This document shows positions 10,611-23,072 of a stretch of 64,000 bases of DNA, one piece after another (within the stretch, counting starts at the first letter, position 1; each line of letters starts with the position of its first letter). The stretch is taken from positions 1 to 64,000 of the forward strand of contig JAUIRK010000337.1 of assembly GCA_030549495.1 (NCBI GenBank). Reading direction: 5' to 3'. Position numbers and translations under genes: made by a program. Origin of the DNA: Nectonema munidae. Taxonomy: Eukaryota; Nematomorpha; Nectonematoida; Nectonematidae. The notes beneath the pieces are model-generated. The model did no database searches. It saw only the letters and a program-made list of their open reading frames with translations, and was not told the origin of the DNA.

Positions 10611-11609
10611 ATGTCTTACAAAAATTATAATGCTGAACATAACTTAAAATTAAATTTAGAATACAGTGAGATAGCAAAACCAATGGATTTCTCATCTCAA
10701 AGCCAAAATGAAACAGTTTCATGTAAAAAATTAGAACCTATTAGAATCAGGACCTTTAGAAAGTGTAAATCGTCTCAAACAGAAAAGGATATTTTTAAGT
10801 TCGAAGATTCAAGTTATTTGTACCTAAAAGAAGCCATCAAACCTAAAACTAAAGATATCAACAAAGTATACGTAATACAAAAATTTTTGGCTAAGGGAAT
10901 AAGTGGTAGGGTTTACCTTGCCAAAAATATCAAAACAATGAAAAAACACGCCATCAAATCGATACAATATTTTGGTGGTACGCAAAGTCATGTAGACAAC
11001 ATAATTCGGGAGGTGAATAACTTGAAGATGATGAAATCGAAGTTTACCGTTAAATTTAATGAGGTTTACCTTGATAAAGAATACGTTTACATCGTACAAG
11101 AGTATTTGAGCGGCATAACATTGAATATAAAATGCCATTGTGAGACACTGAGCGTGGAAACGGCAAAGAGTTACAGCGCACAATTATTCCTAGGAATATT
11201 ACATCTTCGCAAAAATTACTTGACACACAACGACCTACATTCAGAAAATATCATGATTGACGATAAAGGAAGATTGAAGATTATTGATTTTGGATTTTCT
11301 CAAAATGAGAGGGCAGATAGCATTGAATTTAAAGGACTGAGTGATTGGCGCAACTATAAAAATATTATGTACAAAATAGAAAATGTTTGCAACTATGAAA
11401 TGTGTGGCAAAAGGGGATATTATGAAAAATACTTATTCAAAGACTTCATTAAGACTCTTGTGAATAACATATCAAAAGGAAATTATGCAGTTGAAAAAAG
11501 TCTCAAGAATCATGAATGGATTAAAAGTCAAATCACAAAAAGTTCAAGCGACCATATTAAGCATTATTTTGTTAAAGATAATGGCAGTTCGAGTTCTAAA
11601 AAAAAATAA
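10611..11609 (+). CDS. Intronless serine/threonine protein kinase-like protein
   Basis: 332 residues, open from an ATG at 10611. The first 80 residues are polar with no recognised domain. A kinase fold follows: glycine loop LAKGISGRVYLA (residues 93-104, first glycine replaced by alanine), HAIK with the ATP lysine at 116, the helix-C glutamate at about 134, catalytic loop THNDLHSEN (D208, N213) and DFG at 226-228. The HRD arginine is asparagine and the usual LKPEN lysine is histidine. After DFG no APE motif is evident, and the C-lobe is short, ending HEWIKS and a serine/lysine tail. ATP and metal residues are kept, so activity is possible but the substrate lobe looks atypical. A retrocopy or a lineage-specific kinase are both possible. 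The family is not assigned. Confidence 0.75.
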   Translation: MSYKNYNAEHNLKLNLEYSEIAKPMDFSSQSQNETVSCKKLEPIRIRTFRKCKSSQTEKDIFKFEDSSYLYLKEAIKPKTKDINKVYVIQKFLAKGISGRVYLAKNIKTMKKHAIKSIQYFGGTQSHVDNIIREVNNLKMMKSKFTVKFNEVYLDKEYVYIVQEYLSGITLNIKCHCETLSVETAKSYSAQLFLGILHLRKNYLTHNDLHSENIMIDDKGRLKIIDFGFSQNERADSIEFKGLSDWRNYKNIMYKIENVCNYEMCGKRGYYEKYLFKDFIKTLVNNISKGNYAVEKSLKNHEWIKSQITKSSSDHIKHYFVKDNGSSSSKKK

Positions 11610-12340
11610 AGAAACACTTCGGAAGAGTAATAAAAAAATGTTAATTATTATCAAATCAAAACGAGTTATAAAGTTTCGGATAGTGGAAGATGCAACAAAT
11701 ACTTTTTACGGGAAGCGTTTATTTCTACACATATAGTGCTCAAAATCATAAATGAAAAAGTATAACAGAGAAAGTGAAGAAGATTAAGCTGCGAGGTTTG
11801 AAAATAGAGAAAACAGGGGCCTATGGCGGAAAATCAAGAGTCCAGATTTAGATTTTGACCAGTTAAGGAATTGTCTAATTACTCACGATTCTTTCGATTT
11901 TCTTCGACAGGTTAAAGGAAGGTTTACTCAGCAATAAGTCGCTATGAAGAGTTTAATGGGCAGATGTTTGTAACCGGGCAACAACGAATGTGAGTTTCTG
12001 GCTCACATGATACCCCCGCCCACGAGCGGATAGTACCTTTTAGAGGGGGGACTCGGATTCCAGAATTCAAAATCACGTAACATTTAAGGTGTATTCAATT
12101 TTAGTTTATACCATTTAAATTCAGTGCTATCGCGTTAGAGCGAATTGGCGATAAACCGTTAGTACAAAAGGAGTTTCACTTTGACCGGTTTTTATCTAGA
12201 AACCTTGGGGTGAACTCAGCAGATCTCATAATGTTTTTTAAAAATCACGTGGAGCAAGGCACCGGAAAAAAATTAACTATTTCTTTAATGATTAATTAAA
12301 TTAATAATAATTTAATAAATACCGAAGCCGAGACAGTATT
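11610..12340. other. Gap downstream of the kinase gene, mostly without signal
   Basis: More mixed in base composition than its surroundings (11800-12260). One 49-codon frame (11788-11937) contains LRNCLITHDSFDFLRQV, faintly like the end of an NC2-alpha histone fold. Nothing else was recognised. Confidence 0.3.
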
Positions 12341-12595
12341 ATGATTTTTCTTCCTTATTCTCGATTCGATAAAAATTTATCGATGAAAATACTTATTCTC
12401 GTTTGTGTCATTATGTTTTCTATTCTTACTATATGTCTATGTCTTGCTATGAACGAGTGTTTGAAAGTGACTTCATATCAACAGCTTATTGATATTGTTT
12501 TATGTCACTTATCTCCACCTCCCATCCTTCAAATTATTCTTTTTTACGTTTTTTGCTTTTACTCCCAGAACCAAGATGGTCACATGTGTAAATAG
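12341..12595 (+). CDS. Hypothetical small membrane or secreted ORF
   Basis: 84 codons with a strongly hydrophobic stretch after residue 15 (KILILVCVIMFSILTICLCL) and a second one near the C-terminus. This would fit a signal anchor and a membrane helix. No family is recognised, there is no second copy in the window, and AT-rich DNA often gives such frames by chance. Confidence 0.15.
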   Translation: MIFLPYSRFDKNLSMKILILVCVIMFSILTICLCLAMNECLKVTSYQQLIDIVLCHLSPPPILQIILFYVFCFYSQNQDGHMCK

Positions 12596-12872
12596 GAATT
12601 AAAATAAAAACATGACCAATATTTGGGAACTTAGACTTCGTTGTAAATTAGTGTTTTCGCAGCTCTTTTTGTCTAGGGCACACCATGAAACGAGATTGAT
12701 TATACACAGTTTTCGTAATAAGGTAATTCTTTGCTGAAGTTGTTTATGTTTGGGGATTCGGCCAGCAGAATTTAATTTTGTCGGCTCGGGCAATTTAGTA
12801 AAAACAAAGAACAACTTTTTTCCAAATAAATTATCAATTTATTCAATTTAACTTATGCAGAGTTAAATTAGA

Positions 12873-12968
12873 GGCTCCCCTTACTTTTAGTTTCGTATGT
12901 GCATAATTTGATAAAAATTAATTATTAAAGACTAGGTTTATCTTTCAATTTTAAAAGTAAGGGGAGCC
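12873..12968. repeat. Short MITE with GGCTCCCCTTACTTTTA ends
   Basis: A 17-bp inverted repeat (GGCTCCCCTTACTTTTA at 12873, complement ending at 12968) encloses about 60 bp of AT-rich DNA. No coding capacity. The flanks do not show a clear target duplication. Confidence 0.5.
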
Positions 12969-13039
12969 AACGATATATTTAAAAAGAATAAATATTTTTT
13001 GATTTGAACATTTTTCGATTCTTTGATTATTCGACAAAT

Positions 13040-13365
13040 ATAATATTTAAAATCGTGCAAATTGTAGGTAATAACTTTTGTAACATCGTATGAGGTAGCA
13101 AAATATGAACAGAAAGTTTGATATTTTTTGATTTTTTAAAGAATATTTTTCGATTCTTTGATTACAGAATTTTATTTTGATTATTTGACAAATATAATAT
13201 TTAAAATCGTGCAAATTGCAAAGTATAGGTAATAACTTTTGTAACATCGTATGAGGTAGCAAAATATGAACAGAAAGTTTGATATTTTTTGATTTTTTAA
13301 AGAATATTTTTCGATTCTTTGATTACAGAATTTTATTTTGATTATTTGATAAAATATATTATATA
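13040..13365. repeat. Tandem repeat of about 154 bp, two copies
   Basis: The unit contains 'aatcgtgcaaattg', 'ataacttttgtaacatcg' and 'gaacagaaagtttgatattt' and is repeated from about 13040 and 13195. An inverted diverged relative occurs at 36073-36240. Confidence 0.75.
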
Positions 13366-13369
13366 GGTT

Positions 13370-13725
13370 GGAGATGAATTATCGCGGTATACAGGTTGGA
13401 GATGAACCAACGTAGTATACAGGTATAATGTATATAGGTAATAACTTATGTAGCATCGTCTCCCCGAATGAGGTATATCAAATCTTACATCTAGCAGAAT
13501 GTGAACAGAAAGTTGAACATTGTCTCCCTAGTTATTTGTACATGGAATAGAAACCATCGTAGTATACAGGTTGAAGATGAATCATCCTAGTAAACAGGTT
13601 GGAGATGAATCATCGTAGTATACAGGTTGGAGATGAATCATTGTAGTATATAGTTTGGAGATGAATCATCGTAGAATACAGGTTGGAGAAGAATCATCGT
13701 AATATACGGGTTGGAGATAACATGC
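13370..13725. repeat. Minisatellite, 27-28-bp 'ggttggagatgaatcatcg' unit
   Basis: Units reading ggttggagatgaatcatcg followed by 'tagtataca' occur about twice at 13370-13430 and about six times at 13555-13720, on either side of a unique stretch. They directly precede the Tigger remnant. Confidence 0.8.
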
Positions 13726-14433
13726 AAGTTGTCTACCCGCGTTCAACCGTACAGGTTATGAGATATTATATTTATGATTTTATGATTTTATTTTAGCCTT
13801 ACTATGGTTTATAAGAGGAATTCCAATTTAACAGACGGCAATTCTACAAAGAAAGCGAAAAAAGCACTGTCGTTGGAGACAAAGATCCAAGTGATAAAAC
13901 AGTATGAAGATGGAAAAAAAGTAAATTCTATTGCTAGAGATCTCTATGTTTACCACTCAACGTGTCTTCAATTTTGAAAAACAAAGATCGCATTAGAGAA
14001 ACAGAGAAAGCAGCAGCCCCCATTAAATCAAAGATGATTACAAAAATCGTGAAGAACCGATTGCTGAGATGGAAAAGTTGCTTTTTACTTGGTTAGAAGA
14101 TAATAGACAAAGAGGTCTGAAAGTGATGTTACAAGAAGTACAAAGTAGAGCTAGAAGTTTATTTCGGATGTTGGAAGAACGAGCAGGTAAAGAATACGCA
14201 CCATTAGAATTCATAGCAAGTAATGGATGGTTTCGTCGTTTTCGAGAGCGTTATCAGGTTCATCACGTGTTGTCGACGAGTTGCTGCAAATTGTGATGTG
14301 CCTGCAGCTAAGGCATTTGTGGAAAAATTTGATAAATTGATTGAAGATGAGGGATATTTGCCAGAGGAAATTTTTAATGTATATGAAACAGCTTGTTTTG
14401 GAAAAAAATGCCAAAAGGGTCTTACATTAGTAA

Positions 14434-14990
14434 AGAATTCGGGTCTTTTCTTTTAGACGGCCACATCAAGTAATCACCATTTCGTCTGTCTTTTATAGTT
14501 ATTTATTTACCATTTCGTCTGCCTTTTATATTTATTTATTTAATGCTAACTGTTTACGAACTGGCTGCAAAAGTGAGCACTGAAGAAAAAACTATTCGTT
14601 ATAAACAAGATAAGAGAGTGTTGAATCAGGAGAGACTGTGTGCAAATCGGCATTGAAGCATGATTTATCACGGTGGAGATGCAATAATTCTTTGGCGCAA
14701 AAGTAACAAAGGGCTAGATTCAGAGAGAAAAATTTATTCAGATATTGCGAATTTTATTCCTTTGCTTAAATAAAAATATTCTCATCCATTAAAGTTATTA
14801 ATTTTTTATTAATAAATAAAGTTATTAATTTTTTATTTTTTTTTAATTTCCGTTTCCTTTTATAAACAACAAAATGTGGGTAAACGCAGAGAATTTTCCT
14901 TAGAATTTGGCAACCAGGACATAACTATAAAAGGCAGACGAAATGGTGATTATTTGATGTGGCCGTCTAAACGAAAAGACCCAAGAATTC
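14434..14990. repeat. Foldback MITE inside the Tigger remnant
   Basis: GACGGCCACATCAAGTAATC at 14456 is mirrored, with two mismatches, by an arm ending GGCCGTC at 14967. Similarity continues outward to the GAATTC words near 14436 and 14990. TA flanks the GACGGCC core on both sides. The arms contain 'catttcgtctg' words. No coding sequence is apparent in the interior. Confidence 0.75.
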
Positions 14991-15139
14991 TCAAGTGCAC
15001 CAGCGCACAAGGCAATTAAAAAAAGATTCACTTTATTTGGTGAAAACATTGCAGGACAGAAATTAAAATCATTTCTTATTGGACTTTCAGAAAACGGTAC
15101 TTTTCTGTTATCTACCCCCCCCCCCCCCTCATTCTAAAA

Positions 15140-15410
15140 ATTATTTTAAAAAGCAGACGATATTTTTTAAAATTGAAAGATATTATACATTTATATAAAG
15201 TGAAATTATATATCTCTGTTATCTCTTTCCCACTCTAAAAAAATTCTAAATGCTTTATAATAAACAGAGAAATGTTGATGAAACAGTAAAAAAGTAAATC
15301 ATTCACTAAAAAATTCAAGCAAAGCAAACGACTTTAGTAATTACTATTTAATTCCATTTAAAGTAGGAATTCGTCTGCATTCCCTTTGTGAACATTGGTC
15401 ATAAATGGGT
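15140..15410. repeat. piggyBac-type MITE remnant
   Basis: Contains 'gcagacga' near 15154 and ends 'gaacattggtcataaatggg' near 15400, matching the right end of the MITE cluster at 26157-26403. It separates two readable pieces of the Tigger transposase. The terminal TTAA is not clearly kept. Confidence 0.5.
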
Positions 15411-18400
15411 AAACTGTTTTGTTCAAGAAGTGCGTTAATATTGCAGTGATAAAGGCGTTCCTTTTAAAATGTTATTGGTGCTTGACAATGCGCCTGGCCA
15501 TCCTACTTACTTGGATAATATTTATTCAAATATAAAAGTTGTGTTTTTTCCTGCTAATACTACTCCTTTGGTTCAACCTATGAGGTCATGACTTGATGAA
15601 CGCTATGCTAAACCTGAAAGCATGGACCCAAATGTTGAACGATTTGCCCGGATAGAAAGAACTATGCAAGAAACAATGAGGCCGTAGAAAGAAATTCATG
15701 AAGAGAAGAAAAAACATATGATACAAACTAAATTGAGCAAGTTTATAAAGAAAACCTCCAAGTCTGCCTCACCCAGCATCGATGCCTCTATTTCTTCTGC
15801 ATCCCATAACGCTCCTATCACCTTCTCTTGGGAGGCCCTTTACCCTCTTGCTATGCCAGACTCACTATTTGATCTTTCCCTCGATTGTACGCATCAAGAA
15901 ATTGTAGATAACATACAACCAGACACCAGGAAACTTTAAATTTTTGTTTCTTTTCTACAAGAGTATTTATTTAAATTTATTAAAATTGTTTTGTTATAAA
16001 ATTGATAATTAAACAATATAGATCTTTTATATAAAAAATTCAATAGAAAAGTTAACTTGAAAATACACTAGATTGAAATCGTATGACCTGAAGTATAACC
16101 CTCGTGTTGGCTATTTTGAATGCTATACGACTTACGACCGGTTGGTCGGAACCGATCAAGGTCGTACCTCGGATATTAACTGTACTTAAATTTATTTAAA
16201 CGGCAGAAAGATAAAAGTTTATAAAAGATCTCTCAACGAAAACAAAAAAAGTAGTAGAATATTAACTCAACTTTCAATTCTCTTGATAAGCATTTTAGTG
16301 TTTTTGAGTCTGATCCAATTTTTGGTGTCTTGATGCATCCACGTGATTCCCAGGTCGAAGCGTCCGTTTAAATTGCAGTCTTGGCAATGGTTATACCACC
16401 AGCCTCCAGAATAGTGTAGAGCGCAGTTCATGCTACTAGCGTCATTGTCCCTGTCCACAGTACTGAAGGCCATGTTGTTGTGCGTAGAGAGAGCATCTGT
16501 CGCATTTCCTCGGTAGTCGCTGACGATGAGTCGGTAACTCTCGCTTTCGTTGCCAATGTAAAAAAGAGTATACACAGCGACGAATGTTTGATTATCGAAA
16601 TCTTTCATCACTATTTTTAGGGAATAGGGACTGGAGGATGTGATGGAATGGAGAAGTTCATTGCCAAGCCAATACTCATCGTTCTTATCACCAAAACCCT
16701 TTTTGTATTGCGACCAATTTTTCGTAAAATTCAACGATCCTGTTGTTCTTCGCTGAATGAGAGTCCAGCCTTTGTCCTCTTCAAATTCGCAAAAAACAGA
16801 AATGATTTTTTTCGACTTCGAAGGTTGAATTACATACACTCCATCTTTATAAGAACGAATATTGAAATTCCAGTTCATTGAACAGTCTTCCGGCCATATA
16901 TTGTTAACCAGATCGAAATTGAAGGAAAGCTCATTCATTTCGAGTCTCATGGCCTTGAACTCCTCTTTTTGTAAGGCTTTGATAGATCTATCTATTTTGA
17001 TTAAATCTTTATGCATTTTAAGAATCATAACTGATTCTGCTTTATTCTTTACTTTGAATTTAACGCGTTCTAAGCTTTGCTGGAGGCGAGTGTAGTTTCC
17101 AATCAAATCCATGTACTTTGAATCTAATGCATGGTACTTGAGATTTAGCTTTAAAAAGTGGGAATCGCTTTGGCAGTACTTCAAGGTCAAATTCAGTAAG
17201 CCGTTTTTAATTTCCTTTCTTTCTTTTTTGGCATTCGAGATTTTGGCCTGCAAGTCGTGTAACCGCGAGTTGTGTTCGTTAACTTTAAAATCTAAGTTCG
17301 CCTGGGCTTTTGAAATAAGGTCTAAGATTATTTGTTACTGCTTTGAAGAATACTTCATACTTCCAATATCTCTTTCCACGACTTTCACTCCATTTTCCAA
17401 AATGACACTCTTATTTTCAATGCTAGAAAGCGTTGCATTTATATTTTCAAGTGTACTCATAATATCCTTTTTTTGTGACGTCATAAAGTCGTTCAATATA
17501 AGGACAGCTTTCGTGATATTTATCACTTTTTCTTCTAAATGGTAAAGAGATTTATTCAAGTGTTCACTCTTTACTTTTAAGGATTTTATGGAGGAAGCAT
17601 TAGGCACCATGATTGGCATTTTATCTAAATTAAAGTATAAGAGATTAAAAGAATGAAAAAGAGTACAAATATTTTGTGGCGCTGTATTTTTCAAGCGTTT
17701 TTAGACTGACTATTTGGATGAAAGATTTAAAGCATTTTTCTGGGCTTTTTGCATAATTTATTTAGGTTTTTCATCATTTTTAATAAAATTTACATTTTTG
17801 TATTTTGTAGTCTTTTAGTCAAAACAATATGAACATTTATTAGAGCTATTTTAATCCTGGTTTATCAAATAAATAAGTATTTTTATCCTGAGGTTTCATT
17901 AATCATCTCTCTTTTATAAATAAACCGATGGAAAATCATTGGAATATCTCACCATAAAACGAGGTAAAAATAAAAATAGCCAAATACTTCCATGTTTTTC
18001 AATAGATATGTTTTCAACTGAATTTAATATAATTATTATGTTAAACTCAAAAATATATTTCTCCTCCCTCTCCAATCTGAATTAATAATACGATGTCAAG
18101 ACAAAGTGGGCAAGGTTCATAAAAAGAAAAAAATTATACTAGTTTAAATTTATATACAAATTGAAGAATATTAGAATTTTGTTCTGATGGCATTGAACAA
18201 TTTTTGTCACAAAATTTATATTCTCATTATTTATCTCACAACCAATAATGAGATTTTGAATAGAGATCAATTAGAAAATCTTAAGGTGGCTAAATTTTGG
18301 TAAAATCATGAAACTAAATAAAGATGATGAAAAATTAAACAGAAAACAAATGGCTGATACGATAATGTATGGAAAAATAAGAAACATTATATGTGTCGAA

Positions 18401-21239
18401 TAAGATAAGAGTACCATAAAATTGATAACTATAAACTTTGTTCGTTTCAAGATGTTCAGAAGGATTAGTTTGATCTAAAAATATGAAAGGCAAATATAGC
18501 CAGAATATTTACAATATAATAATGTATTTAGCAATTTGCAGTAAAAAATAAATTATTGTGTGTTTAAAACTAGAAAGAATAAATATCATTTTGAAATTGC
18601 CTATGTCAGTTGAAGTAATATCTATCGATATTTAAAAAATATATGCAATTACATATTCAATGTGAATGTTTTATCTCTTTTATATCGATGTTTATCAATC
18701 CAAAGTAATTTTAATTGGTTATCTTGGACAAAAAAACATAATGTCACAAGCTTCTTTGCTTCCCCTCTAAACAACACAATGAAAACTTGTTATATCTTAA
18801 TTTTCTTTGTAGTTATGCCAAATGAGCTAAAGCATAACAACAAATTTTTTCAAGGGACGCATTAAAACTAAAACTTTAAAACTAAAAGTTTTCAGAGTTT
18901 AACTAAATGTGTTTTTTCATTATAATAATTGCAAAAACATTAAAGAATAGTAAATTTGAAATATTGACATTGACTATTTTTCGATTTTGATTTAGTTTAT
19001 CAAAACCTTTCAAGGAAGAAGAAGCAAACGCATCAGTTGGTTTGCATGTGAATCAGTTAAGCGATTACGAATATTAGTCTTCATTTATACTGAAAAGCTA
19101 CCGCATATATATTGCTAGCCAAAAAGGCCAGCTATTTTTGGGGCTTGTAAACAAAAATCTGGTACTTTTTCTTGTATAATGAAGCAAAATTGCGAGTTTT
19201 ATAAAATAATTTATTTCTAAATCTGATTAAAAATCTTTTAGTTCCATTTGAAATTCATAAGGAGCACATAAAAAATCTTTCAAAAGGCCCATTAAAATTT
19301 TTTGACTGGCCCGTTTACGAATCCCTGCTTTCTTGTCTAGATAGGCATCCATTGTCTATGCTTTATATTGAACATTCAGAAATATTCATTTTAGGAAAAA
19401 ATGTTAAAAAATCAAAAGGTATTTTTGTTTCAGACACGTTCCCGTTATCCCTTTATTTTCTTCAAGAAATGCCAGTAAAAAATCTAAAACTTTTGCAATT
19501 TATTATGAAAATGTGAAAATACTTGATAAAAATATGAAATTTTTTTCTCTGACAAACGTTGTGAAGAGTCGATGTGGAACGCCACTTAAAATTGAATTCT
19601 TGAAACGCTAAAATCAAAAAATCAGATAAATAGGCAAACGATTTATAAAAAATTTGGCTACCTTTTTTATTTTTTCTTCCAACTTTTTAAATAAAGAAGT
19701 GTTGTACAAATGTCTGAGAGCGTTTTCTTCCAAGTTAATTGTGGAGTTGAGAGAAGAATTTTTAATATTTTCATGCATCCCATCCTTACTTATTCTCTTT
19801 TTAATTTGCGAGTCCTGGGTTTTAGTTTTATCTAAAGGTTCCGTGTTGTTTTCCGTTGTGTTGAGTAAAATAGAACTCATGAAATCTATAAAAAATTCTA
19901 GTAGTTCTATTTTTTCTTCGTAGTCTTCTTTGAGTTCGGAAATATTCTTTCTCATTTCTTTAAAATGTATTTAAATTTAAATTAAATCATTTGCTAGAAC
20001 TTTAAAATTCATATTTCACGATACTAACCTTTTTTACAAACATTTTCGGATGAATTAAATTTTAGTCATAGAAAAACCACAACTTCCATTCAACATGAAA
20101 GGTTTTGTTTAAAAATAATCAAAGAAATAATGTTTTCAACAGCGTTGATCCAAAATTTAATAACCAAAATAAATCACTAGACAAAATTGCAAGGTAACAC
20201 CCATGATTTAACTTCACTGATTGTTTCATGAATATGAAAAATTAAAAAATTATTCTACATTGAAATCACGTCTAATGAAAACCTTTTGAAAATGAATCCA
20301 AGGAATGAAAGTACAAAAGAATAAAAATGATTAATCTAATTATTAGATATGAATAACATTTATATATAATCTTATTATAAAAATAGAGAAAAAAAAATTT
20401 TATTATGAAAAAGTATCCTAAAATATTTTCCTGCTCAAAATATATTTCTCTTTAAATGAACATTTAATCACATGCTTGAACATTTTGCTAAAGTTTTTAC
20501 AAGTTTATCAAATATTCAAAAGCAACCAGATGTACAAGAAAATAGTTGTTTGTTTGAGAAATGTTAGAAGTAATATATGAAAAATTTATTATTTATTCAA
20601 AAAATCCACGCAATTTGTTAATTAAAAAATTTGTAATAATTTTTATATTACCAAATTATTTTGTACAATTTTTAGTTCCATGTTGCCTTTTTTTACTTCT
20701 ATTATGTATTTTAGAAAGACAAAATAAAATTAAAAAGAGAAAATAGAATTGAAAATGGTTTATATACGTTGAGGGAATAACTGGAATTTCTAGGTGATAA
20801 CAAAAGAAGTTGCAAAAAATTATCACAAGTTACTTCACATGTACTTCTTTAAAACCCCAATTTTTGAAAAATATACCTCTTTGTATTTATCAATGAACTG
20901 GGCATAAGAAAAACAAAATATTTTTAAATAGAAAAATATAGATAACTTAAAATGTTTATACCTATTTGAATATTTTTATAATTTTTTAATAAATATAAAA
21001 TTGAATTAAAGCCTAAAAGAGAAAAAAGAAAAACCTTAAGTTGTTTCATTTTCGTTTAATTGCGGCTCTAAATCAATAAATCTTTAAAAATGGATCAAAC
21101 GTAGGATTACTCCAAACAACTAATACATGCATCGCTTCTAGAAAAATTTATTAACAAAAGTTTTGCCTCCATAGTGCAAATTCTGGAATTCGCTGTTAAA
21201 AATAAAAAGAATGAGGAACTAAAAAATTATTGATAACTT

Positions 21240-21545
21240 TGCTATAACTGATTCCGTCATAGACTCTGCATCACTCTCGCTCATCGACTCCCTGACACTT
21301 TTTTGCCGTATTCTTGGCAGTTTATTCAGTGCTACTGTCTTATTAGCTCGCTCCCCGCTTTTCCACGATGAGCTTGAGCGCATAGCTTTTCTCCAAACGT
21401 TTAATACGCGAAATTTAAGACTAATCCTCTGTTTTCTATTTCAACGAAATTTTGTATATTTAAGGTAATTTTACATTTCGGGCAATTAGGGCCTCGAGAC
21501 CTTTTGAATATCGCCATCCTACATCTCTTGTCGTATTCAATGACC
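21240..21545. other. GC-richer conserved island in the third intron region, arm A
   Basis: A block of clearly higher GC than its surroundings, mirrored at 47700-48035 in arm B. In the arm B direction a 58-codon frame reads AMRSSSSWKSGERAIKTVAL and ends SVIAKL. I do not recognise it. It could be an old exon, an ncRNA or a transposon scrap. Confidence 0.3.
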
Positions 21546-23072
21546 TAATTTCACTTTTTTCTGCCAATCTCTATGTTTTTTATGAGTTAATGTATTCTAT
21601 CTCAATTAATCGAAATAAACAATTCTATTTTATTTTACCTGAAAGTATATAATAATAAATAATGCTGGTTTAATATGAATAATAAAATAACTAAACGGAG
21701 TTTTGACGATTATTCTGCCATCATTGTATTAAATTCAATAAATATCCATTTTATGATGTTGTCAGCCATTTTGAAAAATTGATAAACAAATAAATTTGTA
21801 AAGTTTATTAGGGGGATTTTAAAAAAGATTAATATATCCTGAAAAAGGCCTTTTTAAAATTACCCAAATTTATTTATCAAGCATTCTATTAAGACCCAAA
21901 TGAAGAGCTAAAAATAATCAAGAGATATAAGTACTCAAATAAAAATTTGGTTAAAAGTTCCTTTACTATTAAAGATGAAAAAAATTCCAAAATATCAATT
22001 TTATCAAAAATCAATAAAAAGTAAAAAAATAATTTTAGGATTCGCTATATTAAAGCTAAGAAAAAAAGGGAATCGGTATAGTTTGTTTTGCAGTGCCACA
22101 TATCCATGATTCCAAGTATGCAAAATTATCATTAGAGTCCCTAGAATATAGTATATAGTGATAATGCAAAGATAAACCTTTTTCTAGTAAATCGACTCTT
22201 TTGTTAGTTTCTTCATTCACATGGAAATACTCATTTTGATCTTTAACCTAAATTTTTGAATAAAAATACGTAAATTGTGTGGATAAAAAGTAAACTTCAG
22301 TCAAACGTGCCCAACATAGAAGCTGTTTGAGGAGATTAATGATTGACACTTTAAGACTTAATTTTCTATTTTTCAAAGATAAAAAATATAAAGATGAAGA
22401 CACCGGGTCATTAAAAAGAACCCCAAACTTGTCATTCTTCTTATCGAATTGATAGTTAAGATCTTTGGATGAGCAAATTGGTCCAAAATTTATCTTTGAA
22501 AATTTTGAATAAAAACAGTTTACTACTTCAAATAACTTTTTTTTATAAATAATACAAATTATAAATGGCAGAAAATAGAGAGGATAATTTATCATTTATA
22601 TTTTTGTGGTTGAAAAAGTCATACGTGACGAAAACATTGGGATTTGAATAAAGTCTTAAAGTGCCCTCTTATTATTAATTTTAAATAATATTATCCGACG
22701 AATATTATTCGTCAAAAATCTTACCATCAAAAATTTTTGACCAGTTAAGAGCATATTTTGGCTTTTACAAATTATTCTGAATATCCGATAGAAAACTAAT
22801 TTTATTATACACATTGGGTATCTAAAACACTAACATTGGAATGTTTGGATAAGTCAGTTCTTACCGGCGAACAATAAATGTTCTGTTAATATTTTATTTA
22901 TTTTCTAAGTATAGAATTGTTTCACCTTTAAGTTTGTGAAAGTTTTGGGTAATACCAAGCGGTGCTTAGGGGTCTTTTATCAGCTCTACATATGGCATTA
23001 TTTTATTCCTTTTCACCCCCATACATCAATTATATATTATATTTGTTCTGTTGTGTGAATGTATATAACTTT

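Larger units (their letters stand above)
13804..15939 (+). pseudogene. pogo/Tigger-type transposase pseudogene
   Basis: Plain DNA transposon remnant of the CENP-B-like Tigger group. From the ATG at 13804 comes a psq-type helix-turn-helix (ALSLETKIQVIKQYEDGKK), then a CENP-B-type DNA-binding helix region (FIASNGWFRRFRERYQ, about 14200-14260). The start of the DDE core follows, with DEGYLPEEIFNVYETACF, where the family's NADET aspartate is tyrosine. Later pieces carry KAIKKRFTLFGENIAGQ (about 15020) and VLDNAPGHP with FFPANTTPLVQPM (15480-15585). The gene is broken by several stops and frameshifts and by two inserted MITEs (14434-14990 and about 15140-15410), so it is dead. The C-terminal frame 15718-15939 is serine/threonine rich. 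Confidence 0.8.

Noticed and set aside
13804-15939. Possible live Tigger transposase
   Set aside because: The first catalytic aspartate is replaced, several stops and frame changes occur, and two MITEs interrupt it.
16648-17545. Plus-strand frames of 77-144 codons opposite the fibrinogen exon, and their mirror at 51767-52664
   Set aside because: They are antisense shadows of the coding exon.
22248-22595. 115-codon minus-strand frame next to exon 2 in arm A
   Set aside because: It ends in a stop at the splice acceptor of exon 2, and part of it is deleted in arm B where the gene looks intact. An extra exon there is unlikely but not excluded.
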